Part shown: positions 19,177 to 27,973 of the stretch, one piece after another | How positions within the stretch are numbered: the first letter of the stretch is position 1 | Layout of the letters: every line of letters begins with the position of its first letter | From: Glaciecola sp947496235 | Lineage (GTDB): Bacteria > Pseudomonadota > Gammaproteobacteria > Enterobacterales > Alteromonadaceae | Reading direction: 5' to 3' | Assembly (NCBI RefSeq): GCF_050306235.1 | Contig: NZ_JBLWFH010000011.1 | Location: forward strand, 67,094 to 131,093 | Length of the DNA stretch: 64,000 nucleotides | The notes under the pieces: generated by a model | Seen by the model: only the letters and a program-made list of their open reading frames with translations | What the model was told of the DNA's origin: nothing | The model's database searches: none | Program-made: the position numbers and the translations under genes

Positions 19177-20013
19177 CTAACTATCTTTACTGGCTATGAG
19201 TTGCGAGTAGATTTCCTTTTTATTCAGTTGATAATGCTCTGCTACTATCTCTGCGACTTTTTTCGGCGGTAACAGGTCAGCAAGCTTGTGCATAAGTGCT
19301 AAGGCTTCTGGAGGCAGGGTTTCCAATTGGGTTTTAGCCTTATACAGAATAACAACAAACTCTCCTTTTTGATGGCTCGCCGACGCCGTTAACCAAGACA
19401 AGACCTCAGTCGGTGTTTCACCCACATAACGTTCAAAGGTCTTGGATAATTCTTTGGCGACCACTATTTGCACATCTTCGAATTGGGAATCTATCATTTC
19501 AACCGTCCCCAGTATGCGTTTAGGGGATTCATAAAATACACAAGTCATTCCCGAGTTCACTGCTTGCTCTAACGCTTGTAATCTTGCTTGCTGTTTTACC
19601 GGCAAGAAACCAGAGAATGTAAATCTATCCGTTGGCAGACCTGCGCCACTTAAAGCTGTAGTTAAAGCACAAGCGCCAGGTAAGGCTGTGACCTGGAGCT
19701 GCTGTTGTCGACAGGCGCGAACCAAACCAAAGCCTGGATCACTGATAAGCGGAGTACCCGCATCTGAAATCAAGGCTATATTTTTTCCTTGCTTTAATTG
19801 CTCGATAATATAATCGGTTTTTTGCCTTTCGTTATGATCATGCAAACTAAAGGCTTGGGTTTTAATATCAAAGGCCTGAAACAACTTACCGGAATGCCTT
19901 GTATCTTCTGCCGCTACTAAATCAACCTCATTTAACACTTCGATTGCTCTAGGCGTCATATCACCTAAGTTGCCAATGGGTGTAGGTACAACATATAAAG
20001 TGCCAGCAGACAT
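19177..20013 (-). CDS. rsmI: 16S rRNA 2'-O-ribose C1402 methyltransferase
   Basis: This enzyme methylates the ribose of C1402 in 16S rRNA. The ATG at 20013 gives MSAGTLYVVPTPIGNLGD, the family N-terminus, with GGAG upstream; a longer in-frame reading adds ten unsupported residues. The tetrapyrrole-methylase fold is seen in VAAEDTRHSGKL, ALISDAGTPLISDPGFGLVR and PGACALTTALSGAGLP. It is divergent from lpoA, as in many gammaproteobacteria. Confidence 0.96.
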   Translation of the reverse strand: MSAGTLYVVPTPIGNLGDMTPRAIEVLNEVDLVAAEDTRHSGKLFQAFDIKTQAFSLHDHNERQKTDYIIEQLKQGKNIALISDAGTPLISDPGFGLVRACRQQQLQVTALPGACALTTALSGAGLPTDRFTFSGFLPVKQQARLQALEQAVNSGMTCVFYESPKRILGTVEMIDSQFEDVQIVVAKELSKTFERYVGETPTEVLSWLTASASHQKGEFVVILYKAKTQLETLPPEALALMHKLADLLPPKKVAEIVAEHYQLNKKEIYSQLIASKDS

Positions 20014-20146
20014 TTTACACTCCAAATTTGTTTTTATTATCAAGGACGATAGTATACCGACTTTAGATCAGATTCTTTACTCAATGGTAGAATTTTTTCG
20101 GTTTGCAGGTAGACTATGCTAGGTGTGGGTTGATTAAGGATGTTTT

Positions 20147-22048
20147 GTGAATTTTAAGTCTATTTTGGTTTATCTAATGGCAACGGTATTGTTATCAGGC
20201 TGTGGTGGAACTCCTGATACACCTCAGCGCCAAGCCGAAAATAATACCCCAGTTAAACAGCAAGCGCCTGAACTCAGTGACATTGAAAAGATCATTGCGA
20301 ATTATAATTCCAATAACAATCCTGACCTTGTGCTAAACGAATTATTGCAACTTGCGGATAATTTTCAACATCAAGAACAATGCAATAAAACCAATATCAT
20401 TGTCGCAAAAACCTTGCCTGTGTTAAATGGTTCTACCCAAAGGTTACATGCTAACTTGTTGCGCCTAGAATGCCAGCTAGAAGGTATTTTGCAGCACAAA
20501 ACAGCCAATTCACCAGAACAAATAGCATTGCTGCAAGACTGGGTATTACAGGCTAGTGATACTTCGGTAGATTTTGGCAATCTAACCCAGCGCTTGAATA
20601 TTGCTAAAGCTGTTTTAAACATTCTGAATGATGAACTTGAACCTGCTATATTTACCTTACTTGAAGCGCCAGCTATCAACTCTGTTCTTCTTGCCTATAA
20701 AGAACCTCTAATTTGGCGAACCTTAAGCAGTCTTGATCAAAATGATCGCCGCAGATTCGTCGCTTTATATCCTGAATTGTCTATGTATCAGCAATTATTT
20801 GAGATTGTCACTGATGATGTGCTAGACGATAAAACTCGCCAAACTGAGATAAGGAAATGGTTGCTGACCTACGAGCAATCTAATTTAGCCAATAACCTAC
20901 CAGAAGAATTACTGCAATTTGTGCAGGCTGATTTTTCTCAGGCAAATTCTATAGCCGTATTGTTACCACTTTCTGGACGCCTTGCGAATCAAGGGGATGT
21001 AATTAAACAAGGTATTTTAGCTGCCTACTACAAACGTTTAGGCAGCATATCTCCGAGTATGACCGATCAAATACCCAGCTTGGTATTTGTGGATACTGGC
21101 TCAGAAAATACCATGGCCGAAGGCGCTGTAAATACGGATTACTCTGGATTTAATATCGTTATTGGACCACTATTAAAAAGTCATATCACTCAAACTGAAG
21201 CTTTACTTGCTAATACTGTGACTCGTGTTCACTTGAATCAAAATGATCAGCCTGAAACAAGTCCTTTAGCTACGTCTTTTGCCCTTTCTCCTGAACAAGA
21301 AGCTCAACAACTCGCTCGATTAATGTTTGAAAACCAAATTCGAAATCCTATTTTGGTATTTGAACGCAATGCTCGTGTGGAGAGAATGAAGGACGCCTTC
21401 TTAGCCCAATGGGAAAATTTAGTTAAGCTGGATGAGCAAGCAGTCATGCCCAGTACTGTTGGATTTACTGACAACAAAAGTATGCGTGTCGGAATCACTG
21501 ATGCCTTGGGTGTGTTACAAAGCGAAAAGAGAATCAAACAACTTTCTAATTTAACACCTGAAACTATCCACAGTGTTACCCGAAATCGACGAGATATTGA
21601 TGCTTTCGTGGTATTGGCCAATCCTCAAGATGTAGAATTGATCAACCCTATAATCGAATCCAGCATAAGTTTATTCAGCAATAAAACCATTCCGGTTTAT
21701 GCTACCTCCTATAGTTACAACCACCGTCAGAACAAAAATTCTCTTCGCGACTTGAGAAACTTGGTGTTTATCGACATGCCTTTTGTTCAACCAGAAGGAC
21801 AACAAACAGAATTGGCGCAAACGGTAAATAAGGTGTTCAATGATCCGCCAACAACCTTTTTACGCTTGTTTGCTTTTGGGTATGACGCCTTCAACATAGC
21901 AAATAATTCACTGCAACTTAAATTGTTCACCCAAATACGTCAGCCGGGACTTACCGGGGAACTCACCATTGATAATCAATCGGATGTGAACCGAACACTG
22001 TCTAGTATTCGAATAGATAACCAAGATAATCTGCAAGATGGCGATTAA
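20147..22048 (+). CDS. lpoA: Penicillin-binding protein activator LpoA
   Basis: This outer-membrane lipoprotein stimulates PBP1A in peptidoglycan synthesis. It has 633 residues. The lipobox LLSGC lies at about residues 15-19. A helical TPR-like N-terminal half is followed by a periplasmic-binding-protein-like LppC domain from about residue 260 (SIAVLLPLSGRLANQGDVIKQG). The gene overlaps yraN by 11 bp and opens the conserved lpoA-yraN-diaA-dolP block. Confidence 0.94.
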   Translation: MNFKSILVYLMATVLLSGCGGTPDTPQRQAENNTPVKQQAPELSDIEKIIANYNSNNNPDLVLNELLQLADNFQHQEQCNKTNIIVAKTLPVLNGSTQRLHANLLRLECQLEGILQHKTANSPEQIALLQDWVLQASDTSVDFGNLTQRLNIAKAVLNILNDELEPAIFTLLEAPAINSVLLAYKEPLIWRTLSSLDQNDRRRFVALYPELSMYQQLFEIVTDDVLDDKTRQTEIRKWLLTYEQSNLANNLPEELLQFVQADFSQANSIAVLLPLSGRLANQGDVIKQGILAAYYKRLGSISPSMTDQIPSLVFVDTGSENTMAEGAVNTDYSGFNIVIGPLLKSHITQTEALLANTVTRVHLNQNDQPETSPLATSFALSPEQEAQQLARLMFENQIRNPILVFERNARVERMKDAFLAQWENLVKLDEQAVMPSTVGFTDNKSMRVGITDALGVLQSEKRIKQLSNLTPETIHSVTRNRRDIDAFVVLANPQDVELINPIIESSISLFSNKTIPVYATSYSYNHRQNKNSLRDLRNLVFIDMPFVQPEGQQTELAQTVNKVFNDPPTTFLRLFAFGYDAFNIANNSLQLKLFTQIRQPGLTGELTIDNQSDVNRTLSSIRIDNQDNLQDGD

Positions 22049-22394
22049 ACAGTGGCTAGCATCGAAAACAGGTGAACAAGCAGAACAGCAAGCAAAAGAA
22101 TATTTACTGCAAGCTGGCTTAACCTTTATCGAACAAAACTACAAAGTTAAATCCGGTGAAATTGATCTTATTTTCAAACATGAGCAACTTTGGGTTTTTG
22201 TTGAGGTCAAATATCGACAAGATAGCGACTTTGGTTTCGCCGCTGAGTATTTTACCCCCAGTAAACGGGCAAAAATGCTAAGGGCCATTGCCTGTTTCTT
22301 TACCGATTTAGGTAAGAATATACATCATGAGCCACTTAGATTAGACTTAGTCGCCATCGATGACGACCAATTACAATGGTTTAAAAATGTCTGA
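22038..22394 (+). CDS. yraN: YraN family (UPF0102) nuclease-fold protein
   Basis: This small 118-residue protein has a PD-(D/E)XK-like restriction-endonuclease fold: the core GEIDLIF followed by WVFVEVKYR carries the expected Asp, Glu and Lys. Its biological role is not established. The start lies inside the end of lpoA, so translation is probably coupled. Confidence 0.93.
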   Translation: MAIKQWLASKTGEQAEQQAKEYLLQAGLTFIEQNYKVKSGEIDLIFKHEQLWVFVEVKYRQDSDFGFAAEYFTPSKRAKMLRAIACFFTDLGKNIHHEPLRLDLVAIDDDQLQWFKNV

Positions 22395-22439
22395 CGTTTG
22401 TTTTCAAGCGGTGTTTATTAAGGACAACATAGGAACCCC

Positions 22440-23033
22440 ATGTTAGAAATAATTAAAAAGAACTTTACTGAATCCATTCAAACTAAAATTGCAGCAGCAG
22501 AAGCGTTACCAGAGTCCATAGACAAAGCTGCTAACATGATGATTCAGGCCCTAATTCGAGGCAACAAAATTTTATCCTGTGGAAACGGTGGTTCCGCTGG
22601 CGATGCTCAACATTTTTCCTCAGAGCTACTTAATCGATATGAAAGAGACAGACCTTCTCTTCCTGCGATTGCCCTTACTACTGACAGTTCTACTATTACG
22701 TCAATCGCCAATGACTATTCTTACGACGAAGTTTTTTCTAAACAGGTAAAAGCGTTGGGCCAGGAAGGTGATATTCTATTAGCAATATCCACCAGTGGTA
22801 ACTCAGCAAACGTAATTAATGCTATGCAGGCAGCCTTGGCCAGAGATATGACGATAGTCGCTCTGACCGGCAAAGACGGCGGTGAAATGGCTGGGCTTAT
22901 TGGCGAAAATGATGTGGAAATCAGAGTGCCCTCTGCAAGAACTGCAAGAATACAAGAAGTCCATCTATTGGTTATTCATAGCCTTTGTGAATCTATTGAC
23001 TGTACCTTATTTCCCATTGCATCATCGGAGTAG
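22440..23033 (+). CDS. diaA: DnaA initiator-associating protein DiaA (SIS domain)
   Basis: This SIS-domain protein of the GmhA/DiaA family has 197 residues. Its position between yraN and dolP identifies it as DiaA, which binds DnaA and promotes initiation at oriC, rather than phosphoheptose isomerase. Visible motifs are ILSCGNGGSAGDAQHFSSEL, TDSSTITSIANDYSYDEVF and LLAISTSGNSANVINAM. Because GmhA is a close relative, a sugar isomerase activity cannot be excluded from sequence alone. Confidence 0.9.
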   Translation: MLEIIKKNFTESIQTKIAAAEALPESIDKAANMMIQALIRGNKILSCGNGGSAGDAQHFSSELLNRYERDRPSLPAIALTTDSSTITSIANDYSYDEVFSKQVKALGQEGDILLAISTSGNSANVINAMQAALARDMTIVALTGKDGGEMAGLIGENDVEIRVPSARTARIQEVHLLVIHSLCESIDCTLFPIASSE

Positions 23034-23038
23034 TTTAT

Positions 23039-23617
23039 ATGGGTAAATTGACCAACCACTTAATTCTTCTTGGAATTCTCGTTAGTTTATCTGGCTGTGC
23101 CTCGGTTGTTGCGGTCGGCGCTGCCGGAACAGCGGCATCCTCTGCATCTGATCGCCGAACCCTAGGTACACAAATTGATGATAAAACAACCCATGCCAGA
23201 GTCAGTAATGCAATTGATTCAATTGCAGGTGTAGATGAAAATGCTTCTATTAGTATCAATGTTTACAATGGCCAAGTGTTGTTAACAGGGCAAGCAAATC
23301 AACAGTCCATTATTGACTTGGCCGGTGAAAAAGCCAAAACCATTGAAAATGTCGGACGTGTGCATAATCAAATACGATTGGGACAACCAATCCCTGCCAG
23401 TTCAACCATGCACGACATTTGGTTAGGCACGAAAATACGTACTCTTATGAGCACTAATGAGAAAGTGCCTTTACTGAAACTCGACTTAATTGTGGAAGAT
23501 AGTGAAGTCTTTATCATGGGCATGTTAAGTCGCGAAGAAGCAAGTGCGGCAGTAGATGTTGCCCGCAATGTAGACGGCGTTACCCGCGTGTTTAGAGTAC
23601 TTGAACTTACCGACTAA
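23039..23617 (+). CDS. dolP: Outer-membrane lipoprotein DolP, dual BON domain
   Basis: DolP (formerly YraP) supports outer-membrane integrity and BAM function. The 192-residue protein has a lipobox LSGC near residue 20, then two BON domains (about 45-112 and 125-192; GQVLLTGQANQQ and SEVFIMGMLSREEA are their cores). The gene starts 5 bp after diaA and ends the block, facing sspB. Confidence 0.94.
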   Translation: MGKLTNHLILLGILVSLSGCASVVAVGAAGTAASSASDRRTLGTQIDDKTTHARVSNAIDSIAGVDENASISINVYNGQVLLTGQANQQSIIDLAGEKAKTIENVGRVHNQIRLGQPIPASSTMHDIWLGTKIRTLMSTNEKVPLLKLDLIVEDSEVFIMGMLSREEASAAVDVARNVDGVTRVFRVLELTD

Positions 23618-23639
23618 AAATAAAAACAGGCGATTAGCG

Positions 23640-24059
23640 CTATTTTACAACGCGCAGAGTCGCCCTCTTAGCGGGTTTGCTTGGGTTAGACGGTACTTCA
23701 TCGGAAACATCAGAAGACTCTGTTTTAGGGCCGTCTGGAGAAGGTTCTGGCGGAGTTTGAGTGAACACAGTGCCTGCGCCATTTTCTCTGGCGTAAATAG
23801 CTCCCACCGCTTCACAAGGAAAATAAACTTGCATCGGCTGACCACCGAACCTAGCCTGAAATGAAATGGCTTCAACATCCATAGAAAAATTAACACAGGC
23901 TGAAGGCGATATATTGAGTACTATCTGACCGTCTTTTACGTATTGTGTAGGCACATCTACGCTTGGCCAATCGGTGCTTACAACCACATAAGGTGTAAGC
24001 CCGTTATCGACGATCCACTCATAAAAAGCGCGTAACATGTAAGGCTGATTAGGCGTCAT
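23640..24059 (-). CDS. sspB: Stringent starvation protein B, ClpXP adaptor
   Basis: SspB delivers ssrA-tagged proteins to ClpXP. The folded domain (about 1-105) has PYMLRAFYEWIVDNGLTPY, DGQIVLNISPSA and AIYARENGAGTVF. A disordered acidic linker then leads to the ClpX-binding tail ATLRVVK, which is intact. I choose the ATG at 24059; an in-frame TTG three codons upstream is an alternative. It follows sspA by 36 bp in the usual sspAB order. Confidence 0.95.
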   Translation of the reverse strand: MTPNQPYMLRAFYEWIVDNGLTPYVVVSTDWPSVDVPTQYVKDGQIVLNISPSACVNFSMDVEAISFQARFGGQPMQVYFPCEAVGAIYARENGAGTVFTQTPPEPSPDGPKTESSDVSDEVPSNPSKPAKRATLRVVK

Positions 24060-24095
24060 TCCTTGCAATTTTCTAGTCTCTCGCTCTGGTTTGAC

Positions 24096-24728
24096 TTAAA
24101 GAGGATTATGAATTTCTCTTTCTTGGTCGGTCAAAGAAGCTTTAAACGATGGACGCTCAAAAATTTGTTTCATATAAGCATTAACTTCACGACTACCTGC
24201 ACCACTTAACGAAATATCAAGAGCTGGTAAGCGCCATAAAAGAGGTGCTAAATAACAATCCACCAAGCTGAACTCTTCGCTCATGAAATAAGGCGTTTCA
24301 GAAAATACCGGCGCTAAAGAAAGAATAGCTTCTTTTAATTCTTGTCTTGCTTCTTCCGCACCTTCTTCGTTACGGAAAATACGACCCGCTAAACTATACC
24401 AGTCTTGTTCAATTCGGTGCATCATGAGGCGACTTTGACCACGAGATACAGGATAAACTGGCATTAATGGAGGATGCGGGAATCGCTCATCAAGATATTC
24501 CATGATGATGTGTGATTTATACAATACTAGCTCACGATCTACTAGAGTAGGAACAGTGCCGTAAGGATTTAACTCTAACAACTCTTCGTTAATTTGTGTT
24601 GGATCTGTAAATACGATTTCAACACCTACACCCTTCTCTGCCAACACAATACGTGCCTGATGGCTATAAATATCAATATTGTCAGAAAACAGCGTCATAA
24701 TTGAACGTTTGTTAGTGGCCACTGCCAT
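24096..24728 (-). CDS. sspA: Stringent starvation protein A
   Basis: SspA is a glutathione-S-transferase-fold protein that binds RNA polymerase and regulates stationary-phase and stress genes. The 210-residue protein starts MAVATNKRSIMTLFSDNID, nearly as in E. coli, and contains the surface signature YLDERFPHPPLMPVYPV that contacts polymerase. It lies downstream of petABC past a terminator hairpin and upstream of sspB. Confidence 0.96.
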   Translation of the reverse strand: MAVATNKRSIMTLFSDNIDIYSHQARIVLAEKGVGVEIVFTDPTQINEELLELNPYGTVPTLVDRELVLYKSHIIMEYLDERFPHPPLMPVYPVSRGQSRLMMHRIEQDWYSLAGRIFRNEEGAEEARQELKEAILSLAPVFSETPYFMSEEFSLVDCYLAPLLWRLPALDISLSGAGSREVNAYMKQIFERPSFKASLTDQEREIHNPL

Positions 24729-24777
24729 TAAAACCTCCGAAAGCTCAAGCTTAGATATAAATTACATTATAAATGGT

Positions 24778-24801
24778 TAAAAGGGGCTGAATAGCCCCTT
24801 A
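24778..24801 (-). terminator. Intrinsic terminator of petABC
   Basis: AAGGGGCT/AGCCCCTT (24781-24788 with 24793-24800) is followed by TTTT on the - strand, 26 bp past the petC stop. It separates the cytochrome operon from sspA. Confidence 0.75.
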
Positions 24802-24825
24802 AAAACGGTCGTGAATTGTATACTA

Positions 24826-25560
24826 TTACTTCACGTCTCGCCAGTATTCTTTCTTCAGTAGATATACGAAGACGAATAGGATCACAATGAAGATCAATAC
24901 GCCGCGACCTATTGATTCAGACTGCAAACGAGAAGGTTCACCTGTATATTCCAAGAAGTTGACAAGATCACGAACCGCTGCATCATAACCTTCTTTATCA
25001 AGAGCGCCATTACCATCAGTTTCAAGCGTAAATACGTCAGTTTCGACCATTTCGCCATCTACCATTTGCTCTTTATATACTCGTCGAGGTGTACCTTGTA
25101 GAGGTTCAAGTACGTGTGGCATACCTACATTAGGAAATACCAAGTTGTTAACCCCAAAGGTTTTAGAATCATCAACATAAAACGTTCGAAGATAAGTGTA
25201 AAGCCATTCAGGACCTCTTACGCGAGCTACCAAGGTTAAATCTGGTGGTGGAGCACCAAACCAATTCGCAGCTGCCTCTTTAGGCATTGGCGTTGTAATG
25301 TAGTCTGATACCTTTTCACCTGTGAACTGCAAGTATTCTTGACCCAGTTCATCAGGAATCCCAAGATCAGTGAAAGTTCGCTGGTAACGTTGGTACTGCA
25401 TTTGGTGGCAACCTAAGCAGTAGTTCATGAAAATCTTTGCACCGTTTTGCAAAGATACCTTGTCAGTCAAATCAATCTCAACTTCATCCAAGTGATAACC
25501 AGAACCTGCTGCAAAGGCGACACTAGGTACAAATAATAATAGTGCTAACCATTTTTTCAT
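24826..25560 (-). CDS. petC: Ubiquinol-cytochrome c reductase, cytochrome c1
   Basis: This cytochrome c1 belongs to the bc1 complex. It has 244 residues: a signal peptide (about 1-18), a haem c site CLGCH at 48-52, the axial-ligand region around MPKEAAANWFGAPPPD, and one C-terminal membrane anchor (GVLIFIVILFVFVYLL). The start overlaps the petB stop by 4 bp. Confidence 0.97.
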   Translation of the reverse strand: MKKWLALLLFVPSVAFAAGSGYHLDEVEIDLTDKVSLQNGAKIFMNYCLGCHQMQYQRYQRTFTDLGIPDELGQEYLQFTGEKVSDYITTPMPKEAAANWFGAPPPDLTLVARVRGPEWLYTYLRTFYVDDSKTFGVNNLVFPNVGMPHVLEPLQGTPRRVYKEQMVDGEMVETDVFTLETDGNGALDKEGYDAAVRDLVNFLEYTGEPSRLQSESIGRGVLIFIVILFVFVYLLKKEYWRDVK

Positions 25561-26822
25561 CGTGGAATCCTCTCCGGTACAGGCTTAGTTTTTTCACTCT
25601 TAGAGTAAATGAACAGCAAGAAGAAAAATGCAAAATAAATAACAGTGCCAATACGTGATGCAATGATTTTCCAGTTTTCCTGCGGTGTACCACCCAAGTA
25701 ACCGAGGAAGATAAAGACTATCGCAAACACAATTAGATTAGTTTTATGCAATCCACTTCTGTAGCGCCACGAACGCACGTTACTGCGGTCAAACCAAGGC
25801 AATGCAAATAAAACTCCAATTGCTGCGAACATAGTAAGTACACCGAATAATTTATCGGGAACGGCTTTAAGAATTGCATAGAAAGGAGTGAAGTACCAAA
25901 CTGGGAAAATATGTTCTGGCGTCTTCAACGGGTTTGCAATTTCAAAGTTTGGATGCTCTAGGAACTTACCGCCCATTTCTGGAGCGAAGAACAGAATATA
26001 GCAGAATACAAATAAGAACACAGAGAAAGCGACTAAGTCTTTCAACACTATGTGCGGGAAGAAAGGTACCACGTCATCAATAATATCGTACTTGCTAGTG
26101 TAATATTCATGGATTTTGAACTTAGTTTTTTCGCTTTCTGATAAGCTACCTTTTTTATGTTTGATTGGTACACCGTCTGGGTTGTTTGAACCCACTTCGT
26201 GCAATGCAACTATGTGCAAGAACACTAGAATCACGATAACTAGAGGTAATGCGATTACATGCAATGCAAAGAATCTATTCAGTGTGGCGCCTGAGATAAC
26301 ATAGTCGCCTTGGATCCATTCAACTAAGTCAGGGCCGATAACCGGGATTGCACTGAAGAGAGATACGATAACCTGAGCCCCCCAATAGGACATTTGGCCC
26401 CAAGGTAATACATAGCCCATGAAAGCTTCGGCCATAAGAGCTAGGTAAATTAACATACCAAAAATCCACAATAACTCTCGTGGTTTTTGATAAGAACCAT
26501 AAATCATGCCGCGGAACATGTGTAAGTACACAACAACGAAGAATGCTGAAGCTCCCGTACTGTGCATGTAGCGAATTAACCAACCATAGTCAACTTCACG
26601 CATGATGTATTCAACAGAAGCAAACGCTCGCTCTGCAGAAGGTTCAAAGTTCATGGTAATCCAAATACCCGTCACTATTTGGTTAACCAACACGATGGTG
26701 GCTAGGAAACCAAACACATACCAGAAATTCATATTTCTAGGTGCTGGGTATTGAATAGCATGCATGTTTGCCGTTCGCATCATAGGAATGCGTTGTTCAA
26801 TCCAATTTAGAAAAGCATTCAT
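25557..26822 (-). CDS. petB: Ubiquinol-cytochrome c reductase, cytochrome b
   Basis: Cytochrome b of the bc1 complex carries two b haems and both quinone sites. The 421-residue protein has about eight to nine helices. Haem-ligand histidines are seen in MHSTGASAFF and VVYLHMFRG, and in ALHVIALPLVI and FLHIVALHEVGSNNP. The PEW-like Qo loop is PVWYFTPFYAILKAVPDK, with PVWY replacing PEWY as in some bacteria. It shares one base with the petA stop. Confidence 0.97.
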   Translation of the reverse strand: MNAFLNWIEQRIPMMRTANMHAIQYPAPRNMNFWYVFGFLATIVLVNQIVTGIWITMNFEPSAERAFASVEYIMREVDYGWLIRYMHSTGASAFFVVVYLHMFRGMIYGSYQKPRELLWIFGMLIYLALMAEAFMGYVLPWGQMSYWGAQVIVSLFSAIPVIGPDLVEWIQGDYVISGATLNRFFALHVIALPLVIVILVFLHIVALHEVGSNNPDGVPIKHKKGSLSESEKTKFKIHEYYTSKYDIIDDVVPFFPHIVLKDLVAFSVFLFVFCYILFFAPEMGGKFLEHPNFEIANPLKTPEHIFPVWYFTPFYAILKAVPDKLFGVLTMFAAIGVLFALPWFDRSNVRSWRYRSGLHKTNLIVFAIVFIFLGYLGGTPQENWKIIASRIGTVIYFAFFFLLFIYSKSEKTKPVPERIPR

Positions 26823-27454
26823 TAAGCTGCCTCCCCATCTGAACCGATAAGTACTGTATTATCATCAATGAAGTAGTAAGGTGGTACTTGCAAGTTCAAT
26901 CCAGCGGGTACACCTTGGAAAACACGTCCTGACATATCAAATTTTGAACCATGACAAGGACAGAAGAAACCATCCTGTACGCCCTCAGCATATTGTGCAA
27001 ACTCACCATCTGCTAAGTGTTGAGGAGAACATCCTAAATGCGTACAAATACCCACGAGAACAAGTAACTCATCCTTTATTGAGCGGTATTGATTCGTTGC
27101 ATATGGGGGTTGTTGAGCAGTTTCTGAATTTGGATCTTTTAGCTGACCTTCATGAGCACCTAGCGCTTCAAGTACTTCTTGTGAACGTCTTACAATCCAC
27201 ACAGGTTTGCTTCGCCACATAACGCGTATTAGCTGACCAACTTGTACACCACTAATATCGACTTCAACGTCAGCCCCAGCTGCTTTCGCTTTTGCACTTG
27301 GATTCCACGATGCTATAAATGGCACCGCGACTCCCACAACACCCACTGCGCCCACGACCGAAGTAGCAACGGTTAAAAACTTACGTCTATTGCTATTTTC
27401 AGGTGCAGAGTTGTCTTGTGCTGATTGATTCGCATCTACTGATACTTCACTCAT
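26822..27454 (-). CDS. petA: Ubiquinol-cytochrome c reductase, Rieske iron-sulfur protein
   Basis: This Rieske subunit passes electrons from ubiquinol to cytochrome c1. The ATG at 27454 has GGAG upstream. An RRKF twin-arginine-type signal and one membrane helix (about 28-50) precede the Rieske domain, whose cluster ligands are Cys137/His139 (CTHLGC) and Cys165/His168 (CPCHGS), with the disulfide Cys142 and Cys167. It opens the petABC operon. Confidence 0.97.
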   Translation of the reverse strand: MSEVSVDANQSAQDNSAPENSNRRKFLTVATSVVGAVGVVGVAVPFIASWNPSAKAKAAGADVEVDISGVQVGQLIRVMWRSKPVWIVRRSQEVLEALGAHEGQLKDPNSETAQQPPYATNQYRSIKDELLVLVGICTHLGCSPQHLADGEFAQYAEGVQDGFFCPCHGSKFDMSGRVFQGVPAGLNLQVPPYYFIDDNTVLIGSDGEAA

Positions 27455-27973
27455 CAACTGTTCTCCGAGAGTTATACAGGTATAAATACCTTTAAAAATA
27501 TTTGGTAATCAGTGTGTTATCGGCGTTCTTCACAAGCATCATGAATACTAAGCAGATCTTTGTTAATTACCCAACATAAAAATTATCGCGTATGGTAAAA
27601 GAAAACCCCTAGTAAACACAAGGAATTACTCTTAAAAATCCATACTTGTTATTGTTTTAAGTCAACAATTGTCCACAGTTAACCATTTTCAGACTATTCG
27701 ACATTAGTCTTCTGTACCCAATTTAGGCGTTTTTAATGGAAAAAAGCTAATAATCTAAGTCGACCTTATTTGTGTAAGTATAAGATGATATTAGAAAATC
27801 TTCACCTACGAATTGAACAAAGAACAGTTTGCTAGCGTTGCTTTATTTTTTTTCTTAATCGAATGAAAAAATCTTGTTAATCAATGTTAACAATTAACAA
27901 ATACTAGTATACAGGGCATTACTAAATTCCTGCTGAAAATACAGCTTGTTCAAATTGTTCATAGGAGCAGTAA
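27455..27973. other. Divergent promoter region, petA and the GH67 gene
   Basis: This AT-rich 519-bp gap holds the promoters of the leftward petABC operon and the rightward GH67 gene. I see no gene in it. Near the GH67 side a palindrome TTGTTAA-TCAATG-TTAACAA is annotated separately at 27874-27893. Confidence 0.5.
27874..27893. promoter_or_regulatory. Palindromic operator candidate upstream of GH67
   Basis: Perfect 7-bp arms TTGTTAA/TTAACAA are separated by TCAATG and lie 80 bp before the GH67 start. The symmetry suggests a dimeric repressor site, but the AT-richness makes chance possible and no cognate regulator is identified. Confidence 0.35.

Noticed and set aside
22440..23033. Reading the SIS-domain gene as gmhA (phosphoheptose isomerase)
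   Set aside because: Its position between yraN and dolP is the conserved diaA position, and no heptose genes are nearby.
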